A DNA stretch of 64,000 bases, taken from NCBI GenBank assembly GCA_025403435.1, contig JAJQZP010000045.1:62001-126000 (forward strand), written 5' to 3'. Of the stretch, positions 14,607-26,410 are shown one piece after another. The notes under the pieces were generated by a model. That model had not been told where the DNA came from, did no database searches, and saw nothing but the letters and a program-made list of their open reading frames with translations. The DNA comes from Artocarpus heterophyllus. Taxonomy: Eukaryota; Streptophyta; Magnoliopsida; Rosales; Moraceae. Every line of letters begins with the position of its first letter. The stretch's first letter is position 1. The position numbers and the translations under genes were made by a program.

Positions 14607-14874
14607 CTCCCGCTTCGGGGCAAAACAACAAGAAATAATAATAATAGTAATAATTATTATTAAAAAAAGAAAAGAAAAAAAAAAGGTATAAGAAGAGACA
14701 GATTGCAAAACAATGGGCTCATTTTGGAGCAGCACCACAAACGGCCCGATTTCTCTTCCAATCGCGAAGAAGAAAAACAATCATGGCATGACTTGAACTA
14801 TCTTGATTCTTGCTAAACAAGTAACATTCGGTCAAAAGGAATCAACAATGAAGCGTGTAAAAATCTCAAAATTA

Positions 14875-15051
14875 TAGGGTGTTTGGAAAGATGGTGAGAA
14901 TCAATGATGGGAACCACTTTTACTGTAGCATGTGAGAGTTTTACACTGTAGCATATTTTTTTATTGTTACTGTAGTATGTAAGAACTTTACACTGTTTAT
15001 AATTGAGATTGTGGTGGGAACTGAGTGGTTCCACCACTGCCAAACACCCCG
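14875..15051. repeat. Tourist-like MITE (CTGTAGCATG family), best-preserved copy
   Basis: Terminal inverted repeats are TAGGGTGTTTGG at the left and CCAAACACCCCG at the right, flanked by TTA on both sides (14872-14874 and 15052-15054). This is the PIF/Harbinger (Tourist) target-site pattern. The core ACTGTAGCATGTGAGAG ... TTTACACTGT defines the family seen elsewhere in this window. Confidence 0.85.
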
Positions 15052-15290
15052 TTAGTTTACAAAAAAAAAAAAAAAACGGAGCCTAAGGACAAGTGCAGCT
15101 AGGCCCAAGTACCAACTGAAATGCAGAGAACCCAGAAAGTGATAAGATGGATTTCCTGAATGGCTGAATTTGACTTGTTCTTTTGACTACATGCATTTAT
15201 TAGGCATTGGACTGAATAGACATCTCACGTTACACTGTTTTTGGCTGCATTCATTTATTATGATCACTATTTTTGCGACCTTTCCGGCAG

Positions 15291-15440
15291 TAAAAATGTG
15301 TCCCTTCTCTTGAGCAAAAAATAAAAAATAAAAAACAAAAACAAAAACAAAAATAAAAATAAAAATAAAAATAAAAATGTGCCCCTACCATTGAGCAAAT
15401 AAATAGAAAATAAATAAAAATGTGTCCCTTCTTTAGACCA
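15291..15440. repeat. Local tandem repeat of an A-rich AAAAATGTGTCCC unit
   Basis: AAAAATGTGYCCC occurs at about 15292, 15374 and 15417, the first two followed by TTGAGCAAA, separated by (AAAAAT/C)n runs. It looks like unequal duplication of a simple-sequence block. Confidence 0.6.
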
Positions 15441-15556
15441 ACTGGAGTACATAGGAAATAGCATAATTAAAAACATCGTCAAAAATTAATAGCATAATGT
15501 TTTTTGTTTAAAGGAAGTTAGTAAATAGCATAAAAATTCTTTTTTATCCCTATAAG

Positions 15557-18389
15557 TGTAACGTCCTTATGTGAGAGTTAACAGTATTAAATAAATAAAA
15601 ATAATTTTAAATTTTATATTATTTAATCAATTAAACAATGTCTATAGGTCTTTAAACAAAAATAAAAATAAAAATAAATGTTTTAAATACAAACTACAGT
15701 TTTTCGTGTAGCACCAAATATATATATTACAGTCATCATCACCATAGTATAATTCTCAAATAACTTAACACAGCCACCATAAAAAAAATAATACAACTCT
15801 TACATGTTGTAGATAAGTTACAAATAAACAAGGTCTTCTAACACGAAAACAACAGGGTTGTTTTCGCCTATTCCTATTCAGATATGTTGCACTGAGTTCC
15901 ACCTGAGAGATGAAGATATGGCAGGGATGAGCATAGACATGCCCAGTAAGGAAATCATGACTCACCTTATGGTTTATCCATTACCATATTAAAACTGCAT
16001 GGTTAGTTAAGTTACATCATATTCCAGATTATGACGTTTACTATGATCACATCTCGTGGATACCATAGTTAATCATTACCAAGTTTCATAATTACACATT
16101 TATACAAATATTACCAATCATCATTGTTCCTAGATATCCATGTTAAATAGAGTATCACTCAACTCATCGAAACCCAAATAGGGCGCGCTTGATCACCCTA
16201 TAAACATTCCAAGGGTGTTCCAGTGAGGGGATATCAAGCCCCGAGTCATCACCAAGTCGATTCCTATACAGTGCATTCTGGCACTTTCAACCCAAGGAAG
16301 CGTCATCACCTTCCCCTATTTTACCTTTTAGGGTATTCGTGCCCTAGGACGTAACCGCCGCCCTTTTCACATCTCACTATTCCTTTGTATTCAATTTTTA
16401 TTTATAGAGTCAATTTTCTAACCATGCTTTCTCAATTTATAACATATGTCAAATCATTATATTCCTCGCTATACAATATACATATTTTACAACATAAAAC
16501 AATCAAATTTAATTTACCAAAAACCTCACAAAAGATGAGTAATAGAATCCTTACCTTCAAAGCTTAGCAACAAACTTTTAATCTTGAAATTAATTAACGT
16601 TAGCTCCACACATCCTTGACCCTAAGGCATGCATAAGGACAATTAAAACTAAAGCACAACGTATAATCACATTCATAAGTGAATCATGTGTAAACCCATC
16701 TACTAGTGCCATTAAAGTTTTTTTTTTATACAATTGTTCTTTAAATACCAAGTAAACAATTTTTATCTTAAACACAATATAACATATATACAAGTAATTT
16801 ACATGTTTTAGTCCCTAATAAGAATTCATAAATCATTGAGGATAGTATTGAAAGGTTGCAAGACATTAAGGGACTAGAAGGTGAGCAAAGTTAGGTTTTT
16901 GGTTCAAGTTAACAGCTGGTATACCATGACAAATTGGTGGTATAATTTTGCAAAAAGGCAGGGTTCACTATCTACCATCAACACACGGGTTAACATGTGG
17001 TTTACTTAAGGTAGTACGGGTGGTTTACTACCACTGACAGGTTTACTAGTTTCTAATCCGAAAATTGAAAAATTCATAGAAATTAAAATACAACTCCGAT
17101 TTAGGCTCATGATAGCTCGTTGGAAAGCTTAAGATAGTTACTTTTAAATATGCAAACCAATTTACAAAATTTATTTTCATTTAACTCTAGAATTTTAAGA
17201 AAGAGCCACTGCCCGTAGAGGTATTACAAAGTTCATGGAATGTCAAGTTTTTCTTTAACTCAAAGCATATTATCCTTGTTCAAAATCTCAAAACCATTCC
17301 AAATATGCAACATGCATTGTATAATCACAATAAACTATATTCTCATGAGTTTTATACCAAAATCATTATCAAATTATATCTCTAGCCTTTCTTGTAAATA
17401 ATGATGAAAACATGCTTAAGTTTGCTCTTTAAGCTCAAAACATTAGAACGTCAATCTTAAAGTTATGGAAACCGGTTTTAAACATTCCTAGCATGTTTCT
17501 AACATTGTTGTCAAACCAAAATAAAGGTTGGTCGTGGGTTGTAACTCAAGACTCAAGTTTTTATTCATAAATGTTCAAGGATGCATGTTAACATAACTAG
17601 AAATTTGCATGAATTTTGAACACTAAAATTATGCATTAAACATAGAGAAAACACATTCCAAAAACTAAGTTTAGATTAAAGAAAACCTACCTCAAAACTC
17701 CTTTGAAAAGCACCATAGTTCGGGTTAAAAATCAAGCTTGAATTAACTCTAAAACCGCCTCGACCATGGTTGGGAATTATAATTGTCTTGGCCACAAAGA
17801 GAGCTTTGTGCTCTATGTGTTTAGTTAGAAATTGAAGTGAGAAAGGGAGAGAATGAGAAACTAGAGAAGAAGGTGGTGATGGTTAAATAAAAAGATATCA
17901 AAATGCTTGAGAGGAAGGGGAGGTTTATGAGGAAAGTTGTAAGAAGAAACAAAAGAGTATTGAAAGAAAATATCATCATGTCTCCCATGCAGACTTTTAG
18001 CAATTAATACCAACATAATTGAGGGGACAATTGAAGTGAATTATGGAAGGAGATGAGGAAAAAATTAAATAGCTGGTTGAGAAAATATCTCCATGTCTTC
18101 TATTAATTGAGGGAAAATTAATTCCATGTCTCCTTCAGAGATTTAGCAAAATGAGAAGAAGGCTACATAATTGAGCATTAATTTAGGGAGACAAGATTGG
18201 TAGAAGTGAGTATTGGTAAATTTTGAATGTTTCTTATGAAGACTTGGTAAGAAAATACTAAAGTGGCATTTTTTTTTATTGAAACAACATAGACAAACTT
18301 GGTAATTTTAAATACTATAAAATTTTAAATTGTCACATTTTATTCATTAAATTTTACAAAATCATGCCCGTTAAAATACGGGTGTTACA
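15557..18389 (-). repeat. 3' LTR of the Tekay-type element (left copy)
   Basis: Starts TGTAACGTCC and ends GGGTGTTACA on the plus strand. It aligns over its full length with 23305-26405 except for the plastid insertion there. It is also related, in opposite orientation, to the solo LTRs at 30867 and 58768. Short ORFs within it are not genes. Confidence 0.95.
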
Positions 18390-18405
18390 GCTCTCCCCTC
18401 CTATA
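18390..18405 (-). other. Polypurine tract of the Tekay-type element
   Basis: Directly beside the left LTR, the minus strand reads AGGAGGGGAGAGC before TGTAACACC. This is the usual plus-strand DNA primer position for a gypsy element. Confidence 0.85.
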
Positions 18406-18444
18406 AAAATTTCGTCCTCGAAATTTCGTACACTGATTACAATG

Positions 18445-18864
18445 TTAAAACAAATGTGGATGCTTCTCTCTCATTTCAGATTCAAGTTCCCATGTGGCTT
18501 CCTCCACATCATGATGTTGCCACATCACTTTCACTAGAGGAATTTCATGACGACGTAATATTTTTATTTCACGATCCAGTATCTGAACTGGAATTTCTTC
18601 ATAGGTCGTATTTCCTTGAATTGGCACATCTTTCCACATGATCACATGTGAAGGGTCGGGTTCATACTTTCTCAACATCGATACATGGAACACATTATGT
18701 ACATGAGACAATTGTGGTGGCAGGTCTAAACGGTATGCCAACGTTTCAATGCGTTCCACAATCTCAAACGGTCCTGTATACCTTGGTGCTAACTTTCCTT
18801 TAACACCAAATCGAGATACACCACGTTTTGGTTTCACTTTCAAGAACACAAAGTCTCCGATCAT
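18445..18864 (-). pseudogene. Integrase C-terminus plus chromodomain (Tekay-type)
   Basis: An open stretch of 139 codons. The first part (GDFVFLKVKPKRGVSRFG, KLAPRYTGPFEI, HVHNVFHVSML) is the integrase C-terminal domain. The end (QILDREIKILRRHEIPLVKV, then EEATWELESEM) is a chromodomain that in this clade directs insertion into heterochromatin. The upstream integrase frame is broken, so this open block is not an independent gene. Confidence 0.9.
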
Positions 18865-18869
18865 GAACT

Positions 18870-19720
18870 CTAAAGGTCTCCTCCTCCTATCTGCATAACT
18901 CTTCTGTCAACTTTGAGCTGTCTGAAGACGTTCGCGAATAATTTGGATCTTGTCCGTTGTTTCTCTGATAAACTGAGGCCCAAGTTCAAGAAGCTCTTCC
19001 TTTTCAGCCCAACACAATGGAGATCTACAAGGCCTACCATATAAAGCCTCATATAGAGCCATTCCAATACTTGCTTGGTAACTGTTGTTATATACGAATT
19101 CAACATATGGCAGCTGTGCAGCCCAATTGTTCCAAAGTCCAGCACACAGGCCTGAAGCATATCCTCGAGAATCTGAATGACACGTTCAGATTGTCCATGT
19201 GTTTGAGGATGAAAAGCTATACTGAAATTCAATTGAGCTTCCTAAGGCCTTCTGCAATCCTCTCCAGAATTTTGACGTGAAACAGTGTATCCCTATCGGA
19301 AACTCATTGACATTGGCACTCCATGCAATGTCACTATCCTTTCCACATACAATTGACATAATTTTGAGACATTATAACTAGTTCTGATTGGGATGAAGTG
19401 GGCTATCTTAGTTAAACAATCCACAATTACCCAAACAACATCATGCCCCATTTGAGTCTTAGGAAATCCTGTAACAAAGTCTATTGTCACATGATCCCAC
19501 TTCCATTCTAGAATAGATAAGCTCCTCAACTCGCCTCCAAGCTTTTGATGTTCTGCTTTAACCTGCTGACACAGTCATGCACTTAGAGACAAAGGTTGCT
19601 ACATCTCATTTCATTCCTCGCCACCAGTATTGTCGTTTTAGATCCATATATATTTTAGTGCTTCTAGGATGAATAGCAAACTTTGAACAGTGAGCCTCAT
19701 CCAGCACCACATGCCTGAGA
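18870..19720 (-). pseudogene. Integrase catalytic region, frameshifted
   Basis: The zinc-binding part (LKRQYWWRGMK, stop, DVATFVSKC) lies near 19570-19650. The core starts WKWDHVTIDFVTGFPKTQ with the first catalytic Asp, then VDCLTKIAHFIPI (19293-19529). After a frameshift it continues as FSIAFHPQTHGQSERVIQIL (18870-19232), which contains the region of the catalytic Glu. The segment with the second catalytic Asp is disrupted by the frameshift near 19290. The product would be inactive. Confidence 0.88.
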
Positions 19721-19989
19721 TATGGATCCTCTGGAAAAACTAATCTTCCTTTGTAAAGTAAGAACCCTTCTGGCTCAATCTGCCATCCATCTAGTTGTTC
19801 TCCATTTTGTATTTGCTCTCAAACCCTACGTAATCCTTCATCGTGCCGATTGTCCCTGTTTTACTTGTTGAATTAACGTAGGAGTTGCTATCACATTGAA
19901 TAGAAAAGGTCTTTCGTCATCTTCATAATATTGCAAGCTGAAGTCAGCGATGGTGACTCGTCTCCAATCTTCTAATGCCAAACTGGCTA

Positions 19990-20590
19990 TACTTCATTGT
20001 TCTTACGACTTAGAGCATCCGCCACAACATTTGCTTTTCCAGGAATGGTATTGGATACTAAAGTCATAATCCACCATGTACTCAGTCCATCTCCGTTGCC
20101 TTAGGTTGAGATCCCTTTGAGTAAACAAATATTTCAGACTTTGATGATCTGTATAAAGCTCGAACTTTGTGCCATATACATAACATCTCCAAATCTTGAG
20201 TGCAAAAACCACAGCAGCTAACTCAAGATCATGTGTGGGGTAGTTCCTCTCGTGGGGTTTCAATTGGTGCAAGGCGTAGGCAACTACTCATCCATGCTGC
20301 ATTAACACACAACCTAAACCGTTTCCCGAGGCATCAATGTATACTATGTAAGGCTCCTCGTTGTTGGGTATGATCAGCACAGGTGCACTAGTGAGTCTTC
20401 GCTTTAGTTCCTCAAATGCTTCTTCACATTTATCGTCCCACACAAACTTGACATTCTTCCTTGTGAGTTTTGTCAATGGAGAAGCAATCTTTGAAAAATT
20501 CTCTACAAAGCGTCGATAGTATCCAGCTAGTCCGAGGAAACTTCGGATCTCTGACACGTTCTTCGGTCGTTCCCAATTTAGCACTGCTTT
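19990..20590 (-). pseudogene. RNase H domain of the gypsy polyprotein
   Basis: Two blocks in different frames: [19 protein letters not shown] ending at 20288, and [20 protein letters not shown] ... [20 protein letters not shown] (20003-20272). Catalytic Asp, Glu and Asp positions of gypsy RNase H are visible, but a frameshift separates the first from the rest. The 20288-20584 block also holds the RT connection ([20 protein letters not shown]). Confidence 0.9.
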
Positions 20591-20599
20591 AATTTTGGA

Positions 20600-21400
20600 G
20601 GGGTCTACTGAGATGCCTTCTTCAAGACAACTTGTCCAAGGAACTTGACCTTCGTCATCCAGAAGTCACATTTCTCTCTCTTTGCATAGGAGGCCATGTT
20701 CTCTCAACGTCTATAGAGCAATTCTCAAATGCTCAGCATGTTCTTCTTCAGTTTTAGAATAGATCAAGATATCATCTATGAAGAGAATGATAAATTGATC
20801 TAATTATGGTCAGAAGACACAGTTCATCAAGTCCATGAAAGCCACCTGGTGCATTAGTCAACCCGAAAGGCATGACAAGAAACTCAAAGTGACCGTAGCG
20901 AGTCCAGAAAGCCGTCTTTGGAATGTCCTCTTCTCTTATCTTCAGTTGGTGATATCCGGATCGTAAGTCAATCTTTGAGAAATAGCAAGATCCTCCTAGC
21001 TGATCGAACAACTCATCAATTCGGGGCAGAGGGTACTTGTTCTTGATAGTCAGTCGATTAAGCTGGCGATAATCGACACAGAGTCTCAACGATCCGTCAT
21101 GTTTCTTCACAAAAAGCACTAGAGCTCCCCAAGGTGATGTACTTGGTCGAATAAATCCTTTTTCCAGTAATTCGTCTAATTGCTTCCTTAATTCTACTTT
21201 CTCAGCAGGTGCCATTCGATACGGAGCAATAGAAACAGGTGCTGCTCCTTGAGTTAGGTCGATGACAAACTCAATTTCTCTATCAGGCGGAAGTCCGGGC
21301 AATTCATCTGGAAAAACATCTAAAAATTCATCCACCACAGGAGTGTGAGAGGATAGGTCACTTCTCTTTAGTTCTCCATTTGAAGCAAAGATTATCCCAA
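20600..21400 (-). pseudogene. Reverse transcriptase domain of the gypsy polyprotein
   Basis: Motifs seen in order on the minus strand: [86 protein letters not shown] frameshift follows, then the catalytic [15 protein letters not shown] near 20760 in another frame with nearby stops. All palm-domain signatures are recognisable, but the frame is not continuous. Confidence 0.93.
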
Positions 21401-21436
21401 GATTGGTGAAATTCCTTCGTCCTCTAATACAAGCAT

Positions 21437-21835
21437 TTAGCACTGGGCTGGCGTCACTGTTCCTGTCTTTGCCTGAAATTCGATGACTTGTCCATTCTTG
21501 GTGAATAAAGAGACACATTTCCTATGACAATCTACTATTGCCTGGTATTTAGTTAGCCAATCCATTCCTAAGATTACATCAAACTCTATCATAGTTATTA
21601 CATATAGGTCAGCCGATAGTTTATGTTCTCCTATAACAATATACACTGATTTACAAATTATGGATACTTCAGCTATCCCACCCATTAGGTGTACTAAGGG
21701 TTAATGATGAACTACATGTCTCAGTTTCTAATTGTAGTATGGAAGCAAATAACATAGATATAATGAATGAGTGGCACTAGTGTCAAACAATACATGAGCC
21801 CAAGAATGAGACACGTGAATCATACATGCCTACAA
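21437..21835 (-). pseudogene. Retropepsin-like aspartic protease region
   Basis: An active-site-like VLFDTSATHSL, where the family usually has DTGA or DSGA, is read near 21790. It is followed by YVITMIEFDVILGMDWLTKY (21437-21685), the flap/C-terminal signature of plant gypsy proteases. The segments are interrupted. Confidence 0.8.
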
Positions 21836-21839
21836 CTGA

Positions 21840-23200
21840 GTGATCAGCCTATTTTGCTTGTCCAGCTGTAGCCGTAATTGCATAAGCTTGTGTTGGTGCT
21901 TTCCCTTTATCACTTTTTCCTCTATTTCCTTGGCTACTACTAGCCTTATTATTATTGCTCCCAGAAAATATGGCCTTTGATTTACTGAGCCTCGTGGAGT
22001 CAGGTTGGAAGTTCTAATTAGCATAGAAATTGGAACCCTGTGGCCACTGCTGATAGTTGTACTGAGGCTGGAACCCTCAAGGTTGAGTTACTGAGTCTTG
22101 GGAAGCTGGAGTGTTTTGCTGAGGCACTCCACAATTTTGACTCCCTCTCTATACAGTGGAGCCAAAATGACTTCCTTGTGGCCTTGGTGCAAAGGATGAT
22201 TGTGCAGGGGCGGTTAAGGGCAATTCCTCCTCAGATGTCCACTTGTCTACAGTTATGACAAGCATACTGACTGGAAACGACCGCTGCCAGAAGATCCACC
22301 ACCAATAGTCACTCCACTATGCTGAATGACCTGCCCTTGTGACTTCTCTTTCTTACATATTTTCTGTTGACGCCCACCAGAGCCCTTATACTCTCTATAG
22401 GAGTTATTTAGTTCTGTCTCTGCCCGCTGTGCCGCAGCTACAAGATCAAGAAAATCTGTCGATGGAACAGCAACTATCATTTGTCTGATTTTTAGCCTTA
22501 GGTTATTTCTAAATTTTCTGCATCTAGCCATTGGATCCGATACAGCCCCTAGGATTGTAGTGAGACAATTCTATGAATCGAGCATGGTATTCAGCAACTG
22601 TTGTATCTTCCATGCACCAGGTTTTGCAATTCTCGCATCATTGCTTGCCTATGGCTCTGAAGGAATATAGGTGTTGTGAAAAATGGTTTCGAACTGCTCC
22701 CATGTGAGATTAGCACTGTCATAGTTGTCTTTCTGAAGATCCCACCATTCTTCGGCTTTACCCTCAAATATATATGTTGAAAAGCTAACCCAATACTCCC
22801 TGTGGAATCCTCAAGGTGTCCAACTTCTTTTTGACCTCCTTTAGCCATTGTTCTGCTATGACCGGGTTAGGTTCTCCACTAAATGTGAGTGGTTTCTGCT
22901 TCATAAACTCCTTCAACAGAGTTGATGTCGTTGCTCGGGATCACGAACCTCCACAGGTCTTTGTACATTTTGTAATGCTTGAAGAATTTGTCCTAAATTA
23001 TTCACTTCCGATGCAGCTGGCGGGGCATTGTGTTGCGTGTCGTAGTTGCTCATCTTCTTGAGCTTGTTCCATCGGTCTCGGTTGCTCAACTTCTTAAGCA
23101 TGTTCAACCGGTTGTGATTGCTCAGACGATTGCATTTAACGTCTTGGTGGCATAATTTCTACTGGCTGCGAAAATTTAACCAGGATCAATACCAAATGAT
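21840..23200 (-). pseudogene. Gag region of the Tekay-type element
   Basis: Broken open segments at 22913-23107, 22591-22848 and 22253-22531. The last contains FRNNLRLKIRQMIVAVPSTD and AAQRAETELNNSYRE. It precedes a degenerate zinc knuckle (CHNCRQVDI then stop) near 22240. This is the usual Gag order: capsid-type domain, basic linker, CCHC. Confidence 0.8.
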
Positions 23201-23284
23201 GATGACATTAACACTTAACTTTAAAACCATTTCCAAAGATTAATTTTTAAGGTGGTGTTATACCCTCTAGGTTAACCGAACCTA

Positions 23285-23297
23285 GGCTCTGATACAA
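23285..23297 (-). other. Primer-binding site (tRNA-iMet type)
   Basis: The minus strand reads TTGTATCAGAGCC eight bases inside the 5' LTR border (23304/23305). It differs by one base from the canonical TGGTATCAGAGCC complementary to initiator tRNA-Met. Confidence 0.9.
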
Positions 23298-23304
23298 ATA
23301 ATTT

Positions 23305-26300
23305 TGTAACGCCCCTATGTAGGGGTTAGCAGTATTGAATAAATAAAAATAATTTTAAATTTCATATTATTTAAATCAATTAAACAATGCCCATGGATTT
23401 TTAAACAAAAACAAAAATAAAAATAATCGTTTTAAATACAAACCACAGTTTTTAGTGTAGCACCAAATATATATATTACAGTCATTATCATCATAATACA
23501 ATTCCCAAATAACTTAACACAGCCATCATAAAAAAAATAATACAACTCTTATATGTTGTAGATAAGTTACAAATAAACAAGGTCTTCTAACACGAAAACA
23601 ACAGGGTTGTTTTCACCTATTCCTCTTCAGATATATTGCACTGAGTTCCACCTGAGAGATGAAAATATGGTAGGGATGAGCATCGATATGCCTAGTGGGG
23701 AAATCATGACTCAACTTATGGTTTATCCATTACCACATTAAAACTGCATGGTTAGTTAAGTTACATCATATTCTAGATTATGAGGTTTATTATGATCACA
23801 TCTCGTGGATACCATAGTTAATTATTACCAAGTTTCATAATTACACATTTATACAAATATTACCAATTATCATTGTTCCTAGGTATCCATGTTAAATAGA
23901 ATATCACTCAACTCATCGAAACCCAAATGGGCACGCTTGATCACCCTATAAACATTTTAAGGGTGTTCCAGTGAGGGGACATCAAGCCCTGAGTCTTCAC
24001 CAATCGATTCCTGTACAGTGCATTCTGGAACTTTCAACCTAAGAAAGCGTCATCACCTTCTCCCTATTTTACCTTTTAGGGTATTTGTGCCCAAGGACAT
24101 AACCGCCGCCCTTTTTATATCTCACTATTCCTTTGTATTCAATTTTTATTTATAGAGTCAATTTTCTAACTATGCTTCTCAATTTATAACATATGTCAAA
24201 TCATTATATTCCTCGCTATACAATATACATATTTTACAACATAAAACAACCAAATTTAATTTACCAAAAACCTCACAAAAGATGAGTAATAGAATCCCTA
24301 CCTGCAAAGCTTAACAACAAGCTTTTAATCTTGGAATTAATTAACGTTAGCTCCATACATCCTTGACCCTAAGGCATGCATAAGGACAATTAAAACTAAA
24401 GCACAACGTATAATCACATTCATAAGTGAATTATGTGTAAACCCATCTACTAGTGCCATTAAAGTTTTTTTTTTATGCAATTGTTCTTTAAATACCAAGT
24501 AAACAATTTTTATCTTAAACACAATATAACATACATACAAGTAATTTACATGTTTTAGTCTCTAATAAGAATTCATAAATCATTTAGGATAGTATTAGAA
24601 AGGTTGCAAGACATTAAGGGACTAGAAGGTGAGCAAAGTTGGGTTTTTGGTTCAAGTTAACAGCTGGTATACCATAGCAAATTGGTGGTATACTTTTACA
24701 AAAAGGCAGGTTCACTATCTACAATCAACACACGGGTTAACAGGTGGTTTACTTAAGGTAGACGGGTGGTTTACTACCACTGGCAGGTTTACTAGTTTCT
24801 AATCTGAAAATTGAAAAATTCATAGAAATTAAAATACAACTCCGATTTAGGCTCATGATAGCTCGTTGGAAAGCTTAGGATGTCTAATTTTTAAATATGC
24901 AAACCGATTTACAAAATTCATTTTCATTTAACTCTAGAATTTTAAGAAAGAGCCACTGCTCGTAGAGGTATTACAAAGTTCATGGAATGTCAAGTTTTTC
25001 TTTAACTCAAGCATATTATCCTTGTTCAAAATCTCAAAACCATTCCAAATATGAAACATGCATTATATAATCACAATAAACATATTCTCATGAGTTTTAT
25101 ACTAAAATCATTATCAAATTATATCTCTAGCATTTCTTGTAAATAATGATGAAAACATGCTTAAGTTTGCTCTTTAAGCTCAAAACATTAGAATGTCAAT
25201 CTTAAAGTTATGGAAACTGGTTTTAAACATTCCTAGCATGTTTCTAACATTGTTGTCAAACCAAAATAAAGGTTGGTTGTGGGCTGTAACTCAAGACTCA
25301 AGTTTTTGTTCATAAATATTCAAGGATGCATGTTAACATAACTAGAATGGGATTGACGTGAGGGGGTAGGGATGGCTATATTTCTGGAAGCGAACTCCAG
25401 GCGAATATAAAGCGCATGGATACAAGTTATGCCTTGGAATGTATGGAACATTTTCTTTTCCAAGTGAAATCCCCTAGTATATGAAAGAGTGAAAAAGTGC
25501 TTTCGTTGTTGTGGAATAAGAAGCCTTCGTATCTTAATGCATGTATTTAATTTATTCGGAGCTATTAGAGCGGGATCCACTTTTTAGGGAATATGAGTCG
25601 AAGCAATAACAAGAATAATTTGCATGAATTCTGAACACGAAAATTATGCATTAAACATGAAGAAAACACATACTAAAAACTAAGTTTAGATCAAAGAAAA
25701 CCTACCTCAAAACTCCTTTGAAAAGCACCAAAGTTTGGGTTAAAAATCAAGCTTGAATTAACTCTAAAACCGCCTCGACTATGGTTGGGAATTATAATTG
25801 TCTTGGCCACAAAGAGAGCTTTGTACTCTATGTCTTTAGTTAGAAATTGAAGTGAGAAAGGGAGAGAATGAGAAACTAGAGAAGAAGGTGGTGATGGTTA
25901 AATAAAAAGATATCAAAATGCTTGAGAGGAAGGGGAAGTTTACGGGGAAAGTTGTAAGAAGAAACAAAAGAGTATTAAAAGAAAATATCATCATGTCTCC
26001 CATGGAGACTTTTAGCAATTAATGCCAACATAATTGAGGGGACAATTGGAGTGAGTTATGGAAGGAGATGAGGAAAGAATTAAATAGGTGGTTGAGAAAA
26101 TATCTCCATGTCTTCTATTAATTGAGGGAAAATTAATTCCATGTCTCCTTCGGAGACTTTAGCAAAATGAGAAGAAGGCTACATAATTGAGCATTAATTT
26201 AGGGAGACAAGATTGGTAGAAGTGAGTATTGGTAAATTTTGAATGTTTCTTATGAAGACTTGGTAAGAAAATACTAAAGTGGCATTTTTTTTTTATTGAA

Positions 26301-26405
26301 ACAACATAGACAAACTTGGTAATTTTAAATACTATAAATTTTAAATTGTCACATTTTATTCATTAAATTTTACAAAATCATGCCCGTTAAAATACGTGTG
26401 TTACA
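23305..26405 (-). repeat. 5' LTR of the Tekay-type element (right copy), with plastid insertion
   Basis: Starts TGTAACGCCC and ends GTGTGTTACA on the plus strand. It matches the left LTR except for scattered changes and the extra segment at about 25347-25615. Confidence 0.95.
25347..25615. other. Nuclear plastid DNA insertion (NUPT): rrn16 leader joined to ycf2 fragment
   Basis: The segment is absent from the matching place in the left LTR (near 17604). Its left half, about 25348-25441, reads GGGATTGACGTGAGGGGG then GGCTATATTTCTGG and ATACAAGTTATGCCTTGG. I recognise this as the leader just upstream of plastid 16S rRNA, in + orientation. Its right half, about 25440-25612, encodes on the minus strand [20 protein letters not shown] and [20 protein letters not shown], a conserved internal part of plastid ycf2. 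The two pieces meet at TTGGAATGTATGG. Both sources lie in the plastid inverted repeat but many kilobases apart. The identification is from recall of these sequences, not a search. Confidence 0.9.
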
Positions 26406-26410
26406 ATAAG

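Larger units (their letters stand above)
15557..26405 (-). mobile_element. Complete Tekay/Del-type Ty3-gypsy LTR retrotransposon, inactivated
   Basis: The 10.85-kb element is flanked by a perfect 5-bp target-site duplication ATAAG (15552-15556 and 26406-26410). The LTRs are 15557-18389 (2833 bp; the 3' LTR in element sense) and 23305-26405 (3101 bp, 5' LTR), each TGTAAC...GTTACA on the plus strand. A tRNA-iMet primer-binding site and a polypurine tract lie at the expected edges. Minus-strand coding order is gag, protease, reverse transcriptase, RNase H, integrase, chromodomain, which is the chromovirus order; the C-terminal chromodomain resembles the Tekay/Del clade. Every domain has stops or frameshifts, so it cannot act autonomously. 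The LTRs differ by scattered substitutions and small indels plus one 268-bp plastid insertion, suggesting an old insertion. Confidence 0.96.

Noticed and set aside
16590..18003. Minus-strand open frames in the left LTR, repeated at 24337 and 25836
   Set aside because: They are in both LTRs, have no domain, and are compositional frames within LTR DNA, not genes.
19017..19280. Plus-strand 87-codon frame in the gypsy interior
   Set aside because: Antisense of the integrase region; no domain of its own.
25320..25580. 86-codon minus-strand frame that could be taken for a nuclear gene
   Set aside because: It is a ycf2 fragment running into antisense rrn16 leader and LTR sequence; a chimeric insertion, not a gene.
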